NCBI GenBank assembly: GCA_013698195.1
Contig: JACCVK010000060.1
Location: forward strand, 1-13,123
Length of the DNA stretch: 13,123 nucleotides
Source: Actinomycetota bacterium
Lineage (GTDB): Bacteria; Actinomycetota; Thermoleophilia; Gaiellales; Gaiellaceae
Reading direction: 5' to 3'
The notes beneath the pieces are model-generated. The model saw only the letters and a list, made by a program, of their open reading frames with translations. It was not told where the DNA came from and searched no databases. A program made the position numbers and the translations under genes. Below are positions 7,103-13,123 of the stretch, piece after piece (within the stretch, counting starts at the first letter, position 1; each line of letters starts with the position of its first letter).

Positions 7103-8628
7103 GCCAGCGCTCCCAGCTCGGCCTCGACCGCAGCGAGCACGTCGCCGGATCGGATCGCGGATGCGACGAGCTCGATGTCCGCGCCGAGCGACCGGTCCTC
7201 CACCAACCGCTCGGAACGTGAGCGAATGACCCCATGCGTGAGCCGGACGCCCTCACCCGGAGCGAGCGGCGCCAGGAACTCCACTGCCTGTGCCCCCGCG
7301 AGCAGCTCGATTGCAAGCGCGTGCTCCGCGTTGTCCAGCACCTGCAGTGCCTTCAGGCCGGCCGCGTTTCCCATCGAGACATGATCCTCTTGGCCGGCAC
7401 TCGTCGGAATGGAATCCACGCTCGCCGGATGCGCGAGCACCTTGTTCTCGGACACGAGGGCGGCGGCGACGTATTGCGGGATCATGAAGCCGGAGTTGAG
7501 CCCGCCCTCCACCACGAGAAACGGCGGCAACCCATCAGAGAGAGTCGGATTCACGAGCCGCTCCGTACGCCTCTCCGAGATGCTCGCAAGCTCGGCCACG
7601 GCCAATGCCAGGGCGTCGAGCGCGAAGGCGAGCGGCTGACCGTGGAAATTTCCGGCCGAGACGATGTCACCCGCCTCGACGAGCACGAGCGGGTTGTCTG
7701 TCGCCGCGTTGAGTTCGACCTCGACCGTAGCCGCGACGTAGTCGATGAGGTCGCGCGAGGCACCGTGCACCTGCGGGGCGCAGCGAAGCGAGTATGCGTC
7801 CTGCACCTTGTCGCACCAGCGATGCGACTCGATGATCGCCGACCCGTCGAGCAGCCGCCAGATATTCGCCGCCGCCTCCAGCTGCCCCTTGAGCGGCCGC
7901 GCGCGGTGTATCTCGGGCCGAAAGCTCGTGCGCGAGCCCTGGAGCGCCTCGAGCGATTGGGCGCACGCCAGGTCGGCAGTTGCGGCAAGCCGCCGCGCGC
8001 GCACAACGCCGAGCGCCGCAATCGCGCACATGAACTGCGTGCCGTTGATGAGCGAGAGCCCCTCCTTGCTCTTGAGCTCGATCGGCTCGAGCCCCACCCG
8101 TCGCAGGGCCGAGGCACCGTCGAGTAGCTCGCCCTCGACCTGCGCGCGTCCCTCACCGACGAGCGGGAGGGCAAGATGCGCGAGCGGAGCAAGGTCACCG
8201 CTGGCACCGACGGAGCCGCGAGCCGGAACGACTGGCAACACGCCGCGGTTCAGGCATTCGAGCAGGAGCTCCGCTAGCTCGACGCGAGCGCCGGAGAACC
8301 CCTTGGCGAGTGCGTTCGCCCGCAGGAGCATCGCCGCTCGTACGACCTCGTCCGGATACGGGGCGCCGACGCCGCAGGCATGGCTCCGCAGCAGTCGAAG
8401 CTGGAGCTCCGCCGCGAGCTCTTCCGGGATGTGCGCCGAGACGAAGCGACCGAAGCCGGTGTTGACGCCGTAGGTGTGCTCGCCCTGGATCGACTCCACG
8501 AGCTCGCGCGCCTTGCGCATCTTGCCCCGAGCCGAGTCCGCCAGCGTTGCCTCGGCGTCGTGCAGCGCGACGTCCCAGACGTCGCCAAACGTGACGTCTT
8601 CGCCTGTCAGGTGAATCGTCCGCGACAT
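7099..8628 (-). CDS. hutH: Histidine ammonia-lyase (histidase)
   Basis: Removes ammonia from L-histidine to give trans-urocanate, the entry step of histidine degradation; a cytoplasmic homotetramer in the family. At 509 residues it has standard length. The Ala142-Ser143-Gly144 triad in GSVGASGDLAPLAH cyclises to the MIO electrophile. Other expected motifs are YGVNTGFG (53-60), SLINGTQFM, QDAYSLRCAPQVHG, AGNFHGQP and SAGQEDHVSMG. The open frame runs up to 8844, but that extension lies in ftcD and is not histidase-like. The ATG at 8628, thirteen bases after the ftcD stop, gives the normal N terminus MSRTIHLTGEDVT. A weak GAGACGG lies just upstream. As the branch point that commits histidine to breakdown, it is the gene whose co-expression with hisS is most interesting. 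Confidence 0.97.
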   Translation of the reverse strand: MSRTIHLTGEDVTFGDVWDVALHDAEATLADSARGKMRKARELVESIQGEHTYGVNTGFGRFVSAHIPEELAAELQLRLLRSHACGVGAPYPDEVVRAAMLLRANALAKGFSGARVELAELLLECLNRGVLPVVPARGSVGASGDLAPLAHLALPLVGEGRAQVEGELLDGASALRRVGLEPIELKSKEGLSLINGTQFMCAIAALGVVRARRLAATADLACAQSLEALQGSRTSFRPEIHRARPLKGQLEAAANIWRLLDGSAIIESHRWCDKVQDAYSLRCAPQVHGASRDLIDYVAATVEVELNAATDNPLVLVEAGDIVSAGNFHGQPLAFALDALALAVAELASISERRTERLVNPTLSDGLPPFLVVEGGLNSGFMIPQYVAAALVSENKVLAHPASVDSIPTSAGQEDHVSMGNAAGLKALQVLDNAEHALAIELLAGAQAVEFLAPLAPGEGVRLTHGVIRSRSERLVEDRSLGADIELVASAIRSGDVLAAVEAELGALA

Positions 8629-8641
8629 GGCCGTCTCGAGT

Positions 8642-9514
8642 CTAGAGCGCAGCCAGCCGCTCGAGCACGCGCGTCTCGTCCACGCCGTCGAGCTCGACGC
8701 CGGCTTCTTCGGCCGCCGCCAGCACGGACGCGGGCACCAGTCCGACGAGCTCCCCCAGCCCGGCGACAACTCTCCGCTCTCGCGCCTCGCCAACGACTGC
8801 TGCAACCGCCTCGTGCAGCGGAGTTCGCTCGACGTCGAGGACATTCATGCTCACCTGGACACGCCCCGACCGTGGGAGCCTGAGCCCGATTGCCTGCACG
8901 GACGGGAGTCCACCGCTCGACTCGCGCACCGCCACCGCGACTTCCTGCGCGAGCGCGACGTCGTCCGTCGCAAGCTCGATGTTGTAGGCGACGAGCGGCC
9001 GCCGGGCTCCGACGAGAACGACGCCTGAGCGTGGATCGACTCGCTGAGGCCCGAAGTCGGGAGTCAGCTCGCCGGCTCGAATCCTCCGCTCGAGCTCGCG
9101 CAACCCTCCGCGCCTCAAGAACGCGGGCGGGATCCCGCCGGCGAGCTCTCCGTAGAGGAACACGGGCAGCCCGACCTCGAGGCCGGTGCGCCTCGCCACC
9201 TCGAGAGCAGCGTCGCGGGCGGCGTCGAGGTCACCTTTGACGATGGGCACGACCGGCACGACGTCGGCCGCCCCGACCCGCGGGTGCACACCGTCGTGCC
9301 GTCGGAGGTCGATGAGGTCGCGCGCGGCGGCAATGCCGGCAACGAGGGCATCGACGAGCGCACCGGTCTCACCGACGAGGGTGAACACGGAACGGTGGTG
9401 GTCTTCGTCCGAGTGCACATCGAGGAGGCGCGCGCTCGAGGAGAAGGCGTTTCCGATGGTGGCGATCACCGAAGCGTCGCGCCCTTCGGACACGTTCGGC
9501 ACCGCCTCCAGCAC
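8642..9514 (-). CDS. ftcD: Glutamate formimidoyltransferase (transferase domain only)
   Basis: Transfers the formimino group from N-formimino-L-glutamate to tetrahydrofolate, giving glutamate and 5-formimino-THF; the last step of this route of histidine degradation. At 290 residues it covers the two formiminotransferase subdomains only. Family motifs are VPNVSEGRD at the N terminus, LLDVHSDEDHHRSVFTLVG (about 30-48), HDGVHPRVGAADVVPVVPI in the active-site region, and LVAYNIELATDD and VQVSMNVLD in the second subdomain. The cyclodeaminase domain fused to it in animals is absent, and no separate cyclodeaminase gene lies in the window. The start is GTG at 9514-9512, giving MLEAVPNVSEG, the usual N terminus. 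There is no Shine-Dalgarno; a TANNNT element ends seven bases upstream, so the mRNA may be leaderless. It is the first gene of the minus-strand unit. Confidence 0.95.
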   Translation of the reverse strand: MLEAVPNVSEGRDASVIATIGNAFSSSARLLDVHSDEDHHRSVFTLVGETGALVDALVAGIAAARDLIDLRRHDGVHPRVGAADVVPVVPIVKGDLDAARDAALEVARRTGLEVGLPVFLYGELAGGIPPAFLRRGGLRELERRIRAGELTPDFGPQRVDPRSGVVLVGARRPLVAYNIELATDDVALAQEVAVAVRESSGGLPSVQAIGLRLPRSGRVQVSMNVLDVERTPLHEAVAAVVGEARERRVVAGLGELVGLVPASVLAAAEEAGVELDGVDETRVLERLAAL

Positions 9515-9520
9515 GATCCG

Positions 9521-9526
9521 TACCCT
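9521..9526 (+). promoter_or_regulatory. Candidate -10 element for the ABC exporter gene (leaderless)
   Basis: The plus strand reads TACCCT (TANNNT), then eight bases, then the GTG of the first ABC gene. The gap between the two divergent start codons is only 20 bp, so a conventional leader with a Shine-Dalgarno does not fit, and none is visible. A leaderless transcript starting at or next to the GTG is the simplest reading. A -35 would fall inside ftcD; no good match is seen there. Confidence 0.55.
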
Positions 9527-9527
9527 A
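9522..9527 (-). promoter_or_regulatory. Candidate -10 element for the ftcD-hut operon (leaderless)
   Basis: On the minus strand the bases read TAGGGT, fitting the actinobacterial TANNNT -10 pattern. Seven bases then separate it from the ftcD GTG, the spacing at which transcription would start on the start codon itself. It shares five bases with the plus-strand -10 element of the ABC gene. No clear TTGACA-like -35 is seen; that position would lie inside the ABC coding sequence. Confidence 0.55.
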
Positions 9528-9534
9528 CGACGAC

Positions 9535-11313
9535 GTGACGAGCGAGGACGATCCGACGCGAGCTCGAGGCTCGAGCTGGCGCACTTTTCTGCGCCTGCTC
9601 GGATTTCTGCGCCCGTACCGCACCTCCCTCATCGTTTCGTCCTTGCTCGCGATCGGCTCCCAGGTCGCTGGGATCCTCGTCGTCGTCATCACGGGACTGG
9701 TGATCAACGAGCTCGAAGGCGATGCCGAAAGGCGAGCGATCGCTTTTTGGATCGCCGTGATCCTCGCGCTCGGGGTCGTACGCGCGGCACTAATGGTGGG
9801 TCGCCGGCTCATCTCCGGACGGCAGGCGCTCGGCGTCGAGTACGACCTGAGAGACGAGCTGTACGCGCACTTCCTGCGGCTCTCTTTTGGCTTCTACGAC
9901 CGGAGCCAGACCGGGCAGCTCATGTCGCGCGCGACGATCGACCTTCAGTCGGTGCGGTTCTTCCTCGGCTATGGGCTGACCTTCTTCGCCCAGCACGTCG
10001 TGACGATCGTCGTCGTCACGGTCGCACTCTTTTTCTATAGCTGGAAGCTCGCGCTCGTCGCCCTCGCGATCACCCCGGCCATCGCCTACGTTGCCTACCG
10101 CTACAGCAAGGTCGCGCAACCGGTTCTCCTTGACGTGCAGCAGAAGCTCGCCGACGTCACGACCGTGGCCGAGGAGAGCATCGTCGGGGTCCACGTCGTC
10201 AAGTCCTTCGCACAGGAAGAGCATCGGCAGCGGCGGTTCACGGTGGCCGCGGACGCGGTCTTCGAGCAGACGCTCGCAGCGAACCGGCAGCGCGCGTTCT
10301 ATGTACCGCTGCTCACGTTTCTCCCGGTCATCGCGCAGGCTGCGGTACTGCTCGTCGCCGGCCGGATGGTCATTTCGGGGTCACTGTCTCCTGGAGCATT
10401 CTTCGCCTTCAACCTGCTTCTCGCGATGCTCGTCATGCCCCTGCGCATGCTGGGGATGTGGATCGGGCAGTCAGTGCGCGCGGTTGCGTCGGGAGACCGG
10501 ATCTTCGAGGTGCTGGACGAGCCGGAGGAGATCGCGGACCGACCAGGGGCTCGGCCTTTGCCGCCCGGCCGGGGCGCGATCCGCTTCGAGAACGTCGACT
10601 TCGCGTACGAACCCGGGCGGCTCGTGCTGGAGGGCATCGACCTCGCAGTCGACCCGGGTCGCACGATTGCGCTGATCGGCCGCACAGGGGCGGGTAAGAC
10701 CACTCTGGCCTCCCTGGTGCCGCGGTTCTACGACGCGAGCGCGGGGCGTGTGCTCGTGGACGGCGTCGATGTCCGTGAGCTCGAGCGACGCTCGCTTCGG
10801 CGCGAGATCGGGGTCATCGCTCAAGACCCGTTCCTCTTCTCCGCGAGCGTGCGAGACAACATCGCGTTCGGCGTGCCCGATGCGTCTCATGACGCGGTGG
10901 AGGCGGCAGCCCGGGCCGCGCAGGCGCATGAGTTCATCGTCGAGCTCGCCGACGGCTATCAGACGGTGGTGGGCGAGCGGGGGCTTACGCTGTCGGGTGG
11001 GCAGCGACAGCGCCTGGCCATCGCGCGGGCGCTTCTGATCGATCCGCGCATCCTCATCCTCGACGATGCGACAGCGTCGGTGGACGCCACGACCGAGGCG
11101 AAGATCCGAACCGGACTCAGCGAAGCCATGCGGGGCCGGACGACGATCATCATCGCTCACCGGCTGTCGACCATCGCCCTCGCCGACGAGATCGTCGTGC
11201 TCGAGCACGGCCGGATCGCCGCTCGGGGAACGCAGGCGGAGCTGCTCGAGGAGAGCCCGCTTTTCCGCGAGATCCACGACCACGGCCTGCTGCAACAGGT
11301 GATCGCCGGATGA
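9535..11313 (+). CDS. ABC exporter half-transporter, degenerate-site subunit (TMD-NBD)
   Basis: A 592-residue type IV (ABCB-like) half exporter of the inner membrane. Six helices are expected at about 31-58, 69-92, 142-165, 168-190, 258-280 and 287-310, followed by a nucleotide-binding domain from about 348. Visible motifs are the A-loop Tyr358, Walker A GRTGAGKT (382-389), Q-loop IAQDPFLF, the canonical signature LSGGQRQR (486-493), Walker B ILILDD (506-511), D-loop SVD and H-loop His542. Walker B ends Asp510-Asp511, with Asp in place of the catalytic Glu, as in the inactive-site subunit of heterodimers such as TM287/288. The GTG start is the only plausible one before the first helix and has no Shine-Dalgarno. 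The partner is very likely the downstream ABC gene. The substrate (drug, lipid or peptide) cannot be read from the sequence. Confidence 0.93.
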   Translation: MTSEDDPTRARGSSWRTFLRLLGFLRPYRTSLIVSSLLAIGSQVAGILVVVITGLVINELEGDAERRAIAFWIAVILALGVVRAALMVGRRLISGRQALGVEYDLRDELYAHFLRLSFGFYDRSQTGQLMSRATIDLQSVRFFLGYGLTFFAQHVVTIVVVTVALFFYSWKLALVALAITPAIAYVAYRYSKVAQPVLLDVQQKLADVTTVAEESIVGVHVVKSFAQEEHRQRRFTVAADAVFEQTLAANRQRAFYVPLLTFLPVIAQAAVLLVAGRMVISGSLSPGAFFAFNLLLAMLVMPLRMLGMWIGQSVRAVASGDRIFEVLDEPEEIADRPGARPLPPGRGAIRFENVDFAYEPGRLVLEGIDLAVDPGRTIALIGRTGAGKTTLASLVPRFYDASAGRVLVDGVDVRELERRSLRREIGVIAQDPFLFSASVRDNIAFGVPDASHDAVEAAARAAQAHEFIVELADGYQTVVGERGLTLSGGQRQRLAIARALLIDPRILILDDATASVDATTEAKIRTGLSEAMRGRTTIIIAHRLSTIALADEIVVLEHGRIAARGTQAELLEESPLFREIHDHGLLQQVIAG

Positions 11314-11323
11314 CCGCCCGATC

Positions 11324-11352
11324 GGGACACATTCGGCACGAAGTCGTGTCCC
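11324..11352 (+). terminator. 29-bp nested inverted repeat after the first ABC gene (terminator or operator)
   Basis: GGGACAC (11324-11330) pairs with GTGTCCC (11346-11352). Inside it, TTCG (11332-11335) pairs with CGAA (11339-11342) around a GCA loop, so the two arms fold into one hairpin with a small internal loop. It begins ten bases after the TGA of the ABC gene, a natural terminator position. A run of four T lies only at 11363-11366, eleven bases beyond the stem, so it is not a classical rho-independent terminator. The dyad could equally be a repressor binding site for the second ABC gene. Confidence 0.45.
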
Positions 11353-11372
11353 ATACGTGCTGTTTTCAGCGT

Positions 11373-11378
11373 TATGCT
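11373..11378 (+). promoter_or_regulatory. Possible -10 element for the second ABC gene
   Basis: TATGCT fits TANNNT and matches four of the six TATAAT positions. It would place transcription start near 11385, at the beginning of the G-rich foldable leader. No convincing -35 lies 16 to 19 bases upstream. It could give the second ABC gene independent expression despite the upstream hairpin. Confidence 0.3.
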
Positions 11379-11380
11379 CG

Positions 11381-11450
11381 CGGCGGGTGGTGGGTTGGGG
11401 TGCCCCGTAAAGAAGAAGGGGTCGCCACTCTCGAGAACGGCCGCCGGCCG
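11381..11450 (+). promoter_or_regulatory. G-rich, foldable leader of the second ABC gene (candidate structured RNA)
   Basis: Several pairings can be drawn by eye. GGGTGGTG (11385-11392) pairs with CGCCACTC (11423-11430), 8 bp with two G-U pairs. Inside it, CCCC (11403-11406) pairs with GGGG (11418-11421) around an A-rich loop. CGGCC (11438-11442) pairs with GGCCG (11446-11450), placing the G of the GTG start codon in a stem. CGGCGG (11381-11386) can instead pair with CCGCCG (11441-11446), which would break the start-codon hairpin. The stretch 11382-11400 also has closely spaced G runs that could form a quadruplex. There is no Shine-Dalgarno at a useful distance from the GTG. I do not recognise a known riboswitch class, and GC-rich DNA folds easily by chance. 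Confidence 0.3.
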
Positions 11451-13123
11451 TGAAAGTCTGGCAAGCGGGCACGCACCTGACGGACGAGCGGGGCGGGCGC
11501 GTCGAGGACTGGTCGTGGCAACAGACCCGCCGCCGGCTTTCCGTGCTCCTCGAGCTTGCTCGTCCGTATCCCGGTCGAAGCGCGCTCGCCGTCGTAACGC
11601 TCGTCGCGTTCACCGGCGTGGCGCTTCTGCCTCCCTACCTCGCTGGACTCGCGATCGATCAGGGCATCGACGAGCGCGACCTCGACACGCTCACCCTCGT
11701 CGTGGTCGCGTTCCTCCTCGCAGGCGTGGCCGCGTTCGTGCTCTCTGCGCTTCAGACCTACTTCACAGGCTGGGTGGGCGAGCGCGGTCTCGCCGACCTT
11801 CGAATCCGCCTCTTCGGACACTTGCAGCGCCTCTCGTTGGGCTATTACGAGAGAAACCGCACCGGTTCGACCGTGAGCCGAATCACCAACGACGTCGAGG
11901 CGCTCGACCTCCTCGTCACCGACGGCGTGTCGAGTCTCGTCCAGAACACGCTCGTACTTCTCGGCACCGCGATCGTGCTGTTCTTGCTCGACTGGCGCCT
12001 TGCGCTGGCCACGCTCGTCGTCCTCCCCCTTATGGGCGCAGCGACGGCGTGGTTCCGCGTTCGCTCGAATCGAGCTTATCGACGCGTGCGCGAGCGACTC
12101 GGTCTCGTCACCGCGACGCTCGCTGAGGACATCTCGGGGATGCGGGTCGTGCAGTCGTTCACCCGCGAGCCGATGAGCCAGACGACGTTCCGCGGAGTGA
12201 ACGATCGCTACCGCTCTGCCAACTACGAGACGGTGATCCTGAACGGCATCTACTTCCCGACCGTCGACGTCCTCTCGTCGCTCGCTACCGCGATCGTGCT
12301 CGGCCTTGGCGGCGCGCTCGTGATCGACGGAGGCATGAGCGTCGGGATGTTGTTCTCTTTCACGCTCTACCTGTCGAACTTCTTCGACCCCGTCCAACAG
12401 CTCTCCCAGCTCTACAACACGTTCCTCTCGGCAACAGCGGCGCTCGACCGGATCCTGGCGGTGCTGGACGAGGAGCCGGAAGTTGTCGATCGTCAATCTG
12501 CGCGCGAGCTTCCACGCATAGAGGGACACGTCTCCTTCGAGCACGTCCGGTTCGGATACGGAAACCTGCCCGACGTCCTCCACGACTTCGACCTCGACGT
12601 CGCCCCTGGGACGACAGTCGCCCTCGTCGGGCACACGGGCGCCGGGAAATCCACGATCGCAAAGCTCCTGGCGCGCTTCTACGACCCGCGCTCGGGCCGA
12701 ATCGAGATCGACGGGCACGACATCCGCGACGTGTCCCAGACCTCGCTTCGCCGCCAGCTCGGCATCGTCCCGCAGGAAGGGTTTCTCTTTGCAGGCACGG
12801 TCGCCGAGAACATCGCGTTCGGTCGCTCGGAGGCCGATCGCGAGCGGATCCAGGCGGCGGCGGCGGCGGTCGGCGCTGACACGTTCATCGCCGAGCTGCC
12901 GAACGGATACGACACCGAGCTCGGCGAGCGCGGTTTCCGGCTCTCGCTCGGGCAGCGTCAACTCGTGGCGTTCGCACGAGCGCTCCTTGCCGACCCGAGA
13001 GTCCTGATCCTCGACGAGGCGACGTCGTCGGTCGACATCGGCACCGAGCGGCGGATCGAGAAGGGACTCCGACGGCTGCTGACCGACCGGACCGCCTTCG
13101 TCATCGCGCACAGGCTCTCGACG
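11450..13123 (+). CDS. ABC exporter half-transporter, catalytic-site subunit (C-terminal end outside window)
   Basis: Open from a GTG at 11450 to the window edge: 558 codons without a stop. About 40 more residues would be expected. The nearest in-frame upstream stop is TAA at 11408-11410 and no ATG, GTG or TTG lies between, so this start is forced. Six transmembrane helices are expected at about 44-68, 80-104, 160-180, 183-203, 270-293 and 298-312. The nucleotide-binding domain has Tyr370 (A-loop), Walker A GHTGAGKS (394-401), Q-loop VPQEGFLF, signature LSLGQRQ (498-504), Walker B VLILDE with Asp522-Glu523, D-loop SVD and His554. The catalytic Glu is present, but the signature has Leu for the first Gly of LSGGQ. 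This complements the first ABC gene, whose signature is normal and whose Glu is lost, so I infer that the two form one heterodimeric exporter. It is 136 bases downstream of its partner; the substrate is unknown. Confidence 0.92.
   Translation, partial: MKVWQAGTHLTDERGGRVEDWSWQQTRRRLSVLLELARPYPGRSALAVVTLVAFTGVALLPPYLAGLAIDQGIDERDLDTLTLVVVAFLLAGVAAFVLSALQTYFTGWVGERGLADLRIRLFGHLQRLSLGYYERNRTGSTVSRITNDVEALDLLVTDGVSSLVQNTLVLLGTAIVLFLLDWRLALATLVVLPLMGAATAWFRVRSNRAYRRVRERLGLVTATLAEDISGMRVVQSFTREPMSQTTFRGVNDRYRSANYETVILNGIYFPTVDVLSSLATAIVLGLGGALVIDGGMSVGMLFSFTLYLSNFFDPVQQLSQLYNTFLSATAALDRILAVLDEEPEVVDRQSARELPRIEGHVSFEHVRFGYGNLPDVLHDFDLDVAPGTTVALVGHTGAGKSTIAKLLARFYDPRSGRIEIDGHDIRDVSQTSLRRQLGIVPQEGFLFAGTVAENIAFGRSEADRERIQAAAAAVGADTFIAELPNGYDTELGERGFRLSLGQRQLVAFARALLADPRVLILDEATSSVDIGTERRIEKGLRRLLTDRTAFVIAHRLST
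12854..12868 (+). repeat. (GCG)5 triplet repeat encoding five alanines
   Basis: Five perfect GCG codons lie in the second ABC gene, between the Q-loop and the signature motif, in the helical subdomain (residues 469-473). It is in frame and short, so length changes would only add or remove alanines. It is probably a by-product of GC-rich codon use. Confidence 0.6.

Noticed and set aside
7234..8127. A 297-codon plus-strand open frame opposite hutH
   Set aside because: Arg/His/Glu-rich sequence without domains, fully inside a clear histidase gene.
8629..8844. 72-codon upstream extension of the hutH frame
   Set aside because: It lies within ftcD, the sequence is not histidase-like, and the ATG at 8628 gives the normal family N terminus.
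11411..11421. Purine-rich AGAAGAAGGGG as ribosome binding site of the second ABC gene
   Set aside because: It ends 28 bases before the GTG, too far for a Shine-Dalgarno, and there is no in-frame start nearer to it.
11429..11436. TCTCGAGA palindrome before the second ABC gene
   Set aside because: An 8-bp palindrome of common GC-rich words is too short to call a binding site by itself.
10471..11613. A 380-codon minus-strand open frame crossing the end of the first ABC gene and the intergenic region
   Set aside because: No family resemblance, biased composition, and it lies opposite the nucleotide-binding domain of the first ABC gene.
11374..12126. A plus-strand open frame starting ATG at 11374
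   Set aside because: It is out of frame with the ABC coding sequence, is Arg/Ala-rich with no domain, and overlaps the ABC gene for hundreds of bases.
11372..13111. A 579-codon open frame on the minus strand opposite the second ABC gene
   Set aside because: Its translation is highly charged (Arg/Asp/Glu/His-rich) with no recognisable domain, while the plus strand has a complete set of ABC exporter motifs. It is a mirror of GC-rich codon use.

Overview
The window is GC-rich, gene-dense bacterial DNA with many GTG starts, four-base stop/start overlaps and few Shine-Dalgarno sequences. Together with the metallo-hydrolase–hisS–aspS gene order, this suggests a high-GC actinobacterium, perhaps of the Thermoleophilia (Gaiella/Solirubrobacter-like) lineage. 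That placement is an inference from style and gene content, not from a marker gene.

Layout. From about 9514 down to base 1, everything is on the minus strand and nearly gapless. In transcription order it reads ftcD (glutamate formimidoyltransferase), hutH (histidase), hutU (urocanase), hutI (imidazolonepropionase), a small two-helix membrane protein, a glyoxalase II-like metallo-beta-lactamase-fold hydrolase, hisS, aspS, and the first 22 codons of an unidentified membrane-like protein that runs off the edge. Five junctions overlap by 1 or 4 bases and the other three are separated by 7 to 13 bases. From 9535 to the right edge, two half-size ABC exporters lie on the plus strand. The second starts at a GTG at 11450 and is cut by the window end about 40 residues short of a usual C terminus.

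How the genes work together. HutH, HutU and HutI convert histidine to N-formimino-glutamate. FtcD then moves the formimino group to tetrahydrofolate and releases glutamate, so the one-carbon unit is kept. The 5-formimino-THF cyclodeaminase needed next is not in the window. The same apparent transcription unit continues into histidyl- and aspartyl-tRNA synthetases, so histidine breakdown and histidine charging may be co-expressed. A possible leaderless promoter at the end of hutI could let the hydrolase/synthetase half run on its own. The two ABC halves carry complementary defects (Asp for the catalytic Glu in the first, LSLGQ for LSGGQ in the second). This is the signature of a heterodimeric exporter with one degenerate ATP site.

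Regulatory points. Only 20 bp separate the divergent GTG starts of ftcD and the first ABC gene. Those 20 bp hold a TACCCTA core that reads as a TANNNT -10 element on both strands, 7 to 8 bp from each start: a compact bidirectional, probably leaderless promoter. The 136 bp between the two ABC genes holds a 29-bp nested inverted repeat, a possible -10 element and a G-rich, foldable leader that ends in a hairpin over the second start codon. I see no tRNA or rRNA genes, CRISPR array, insertion sequence, integrase or origin, and no gene-free stretch longer than 136 bp.
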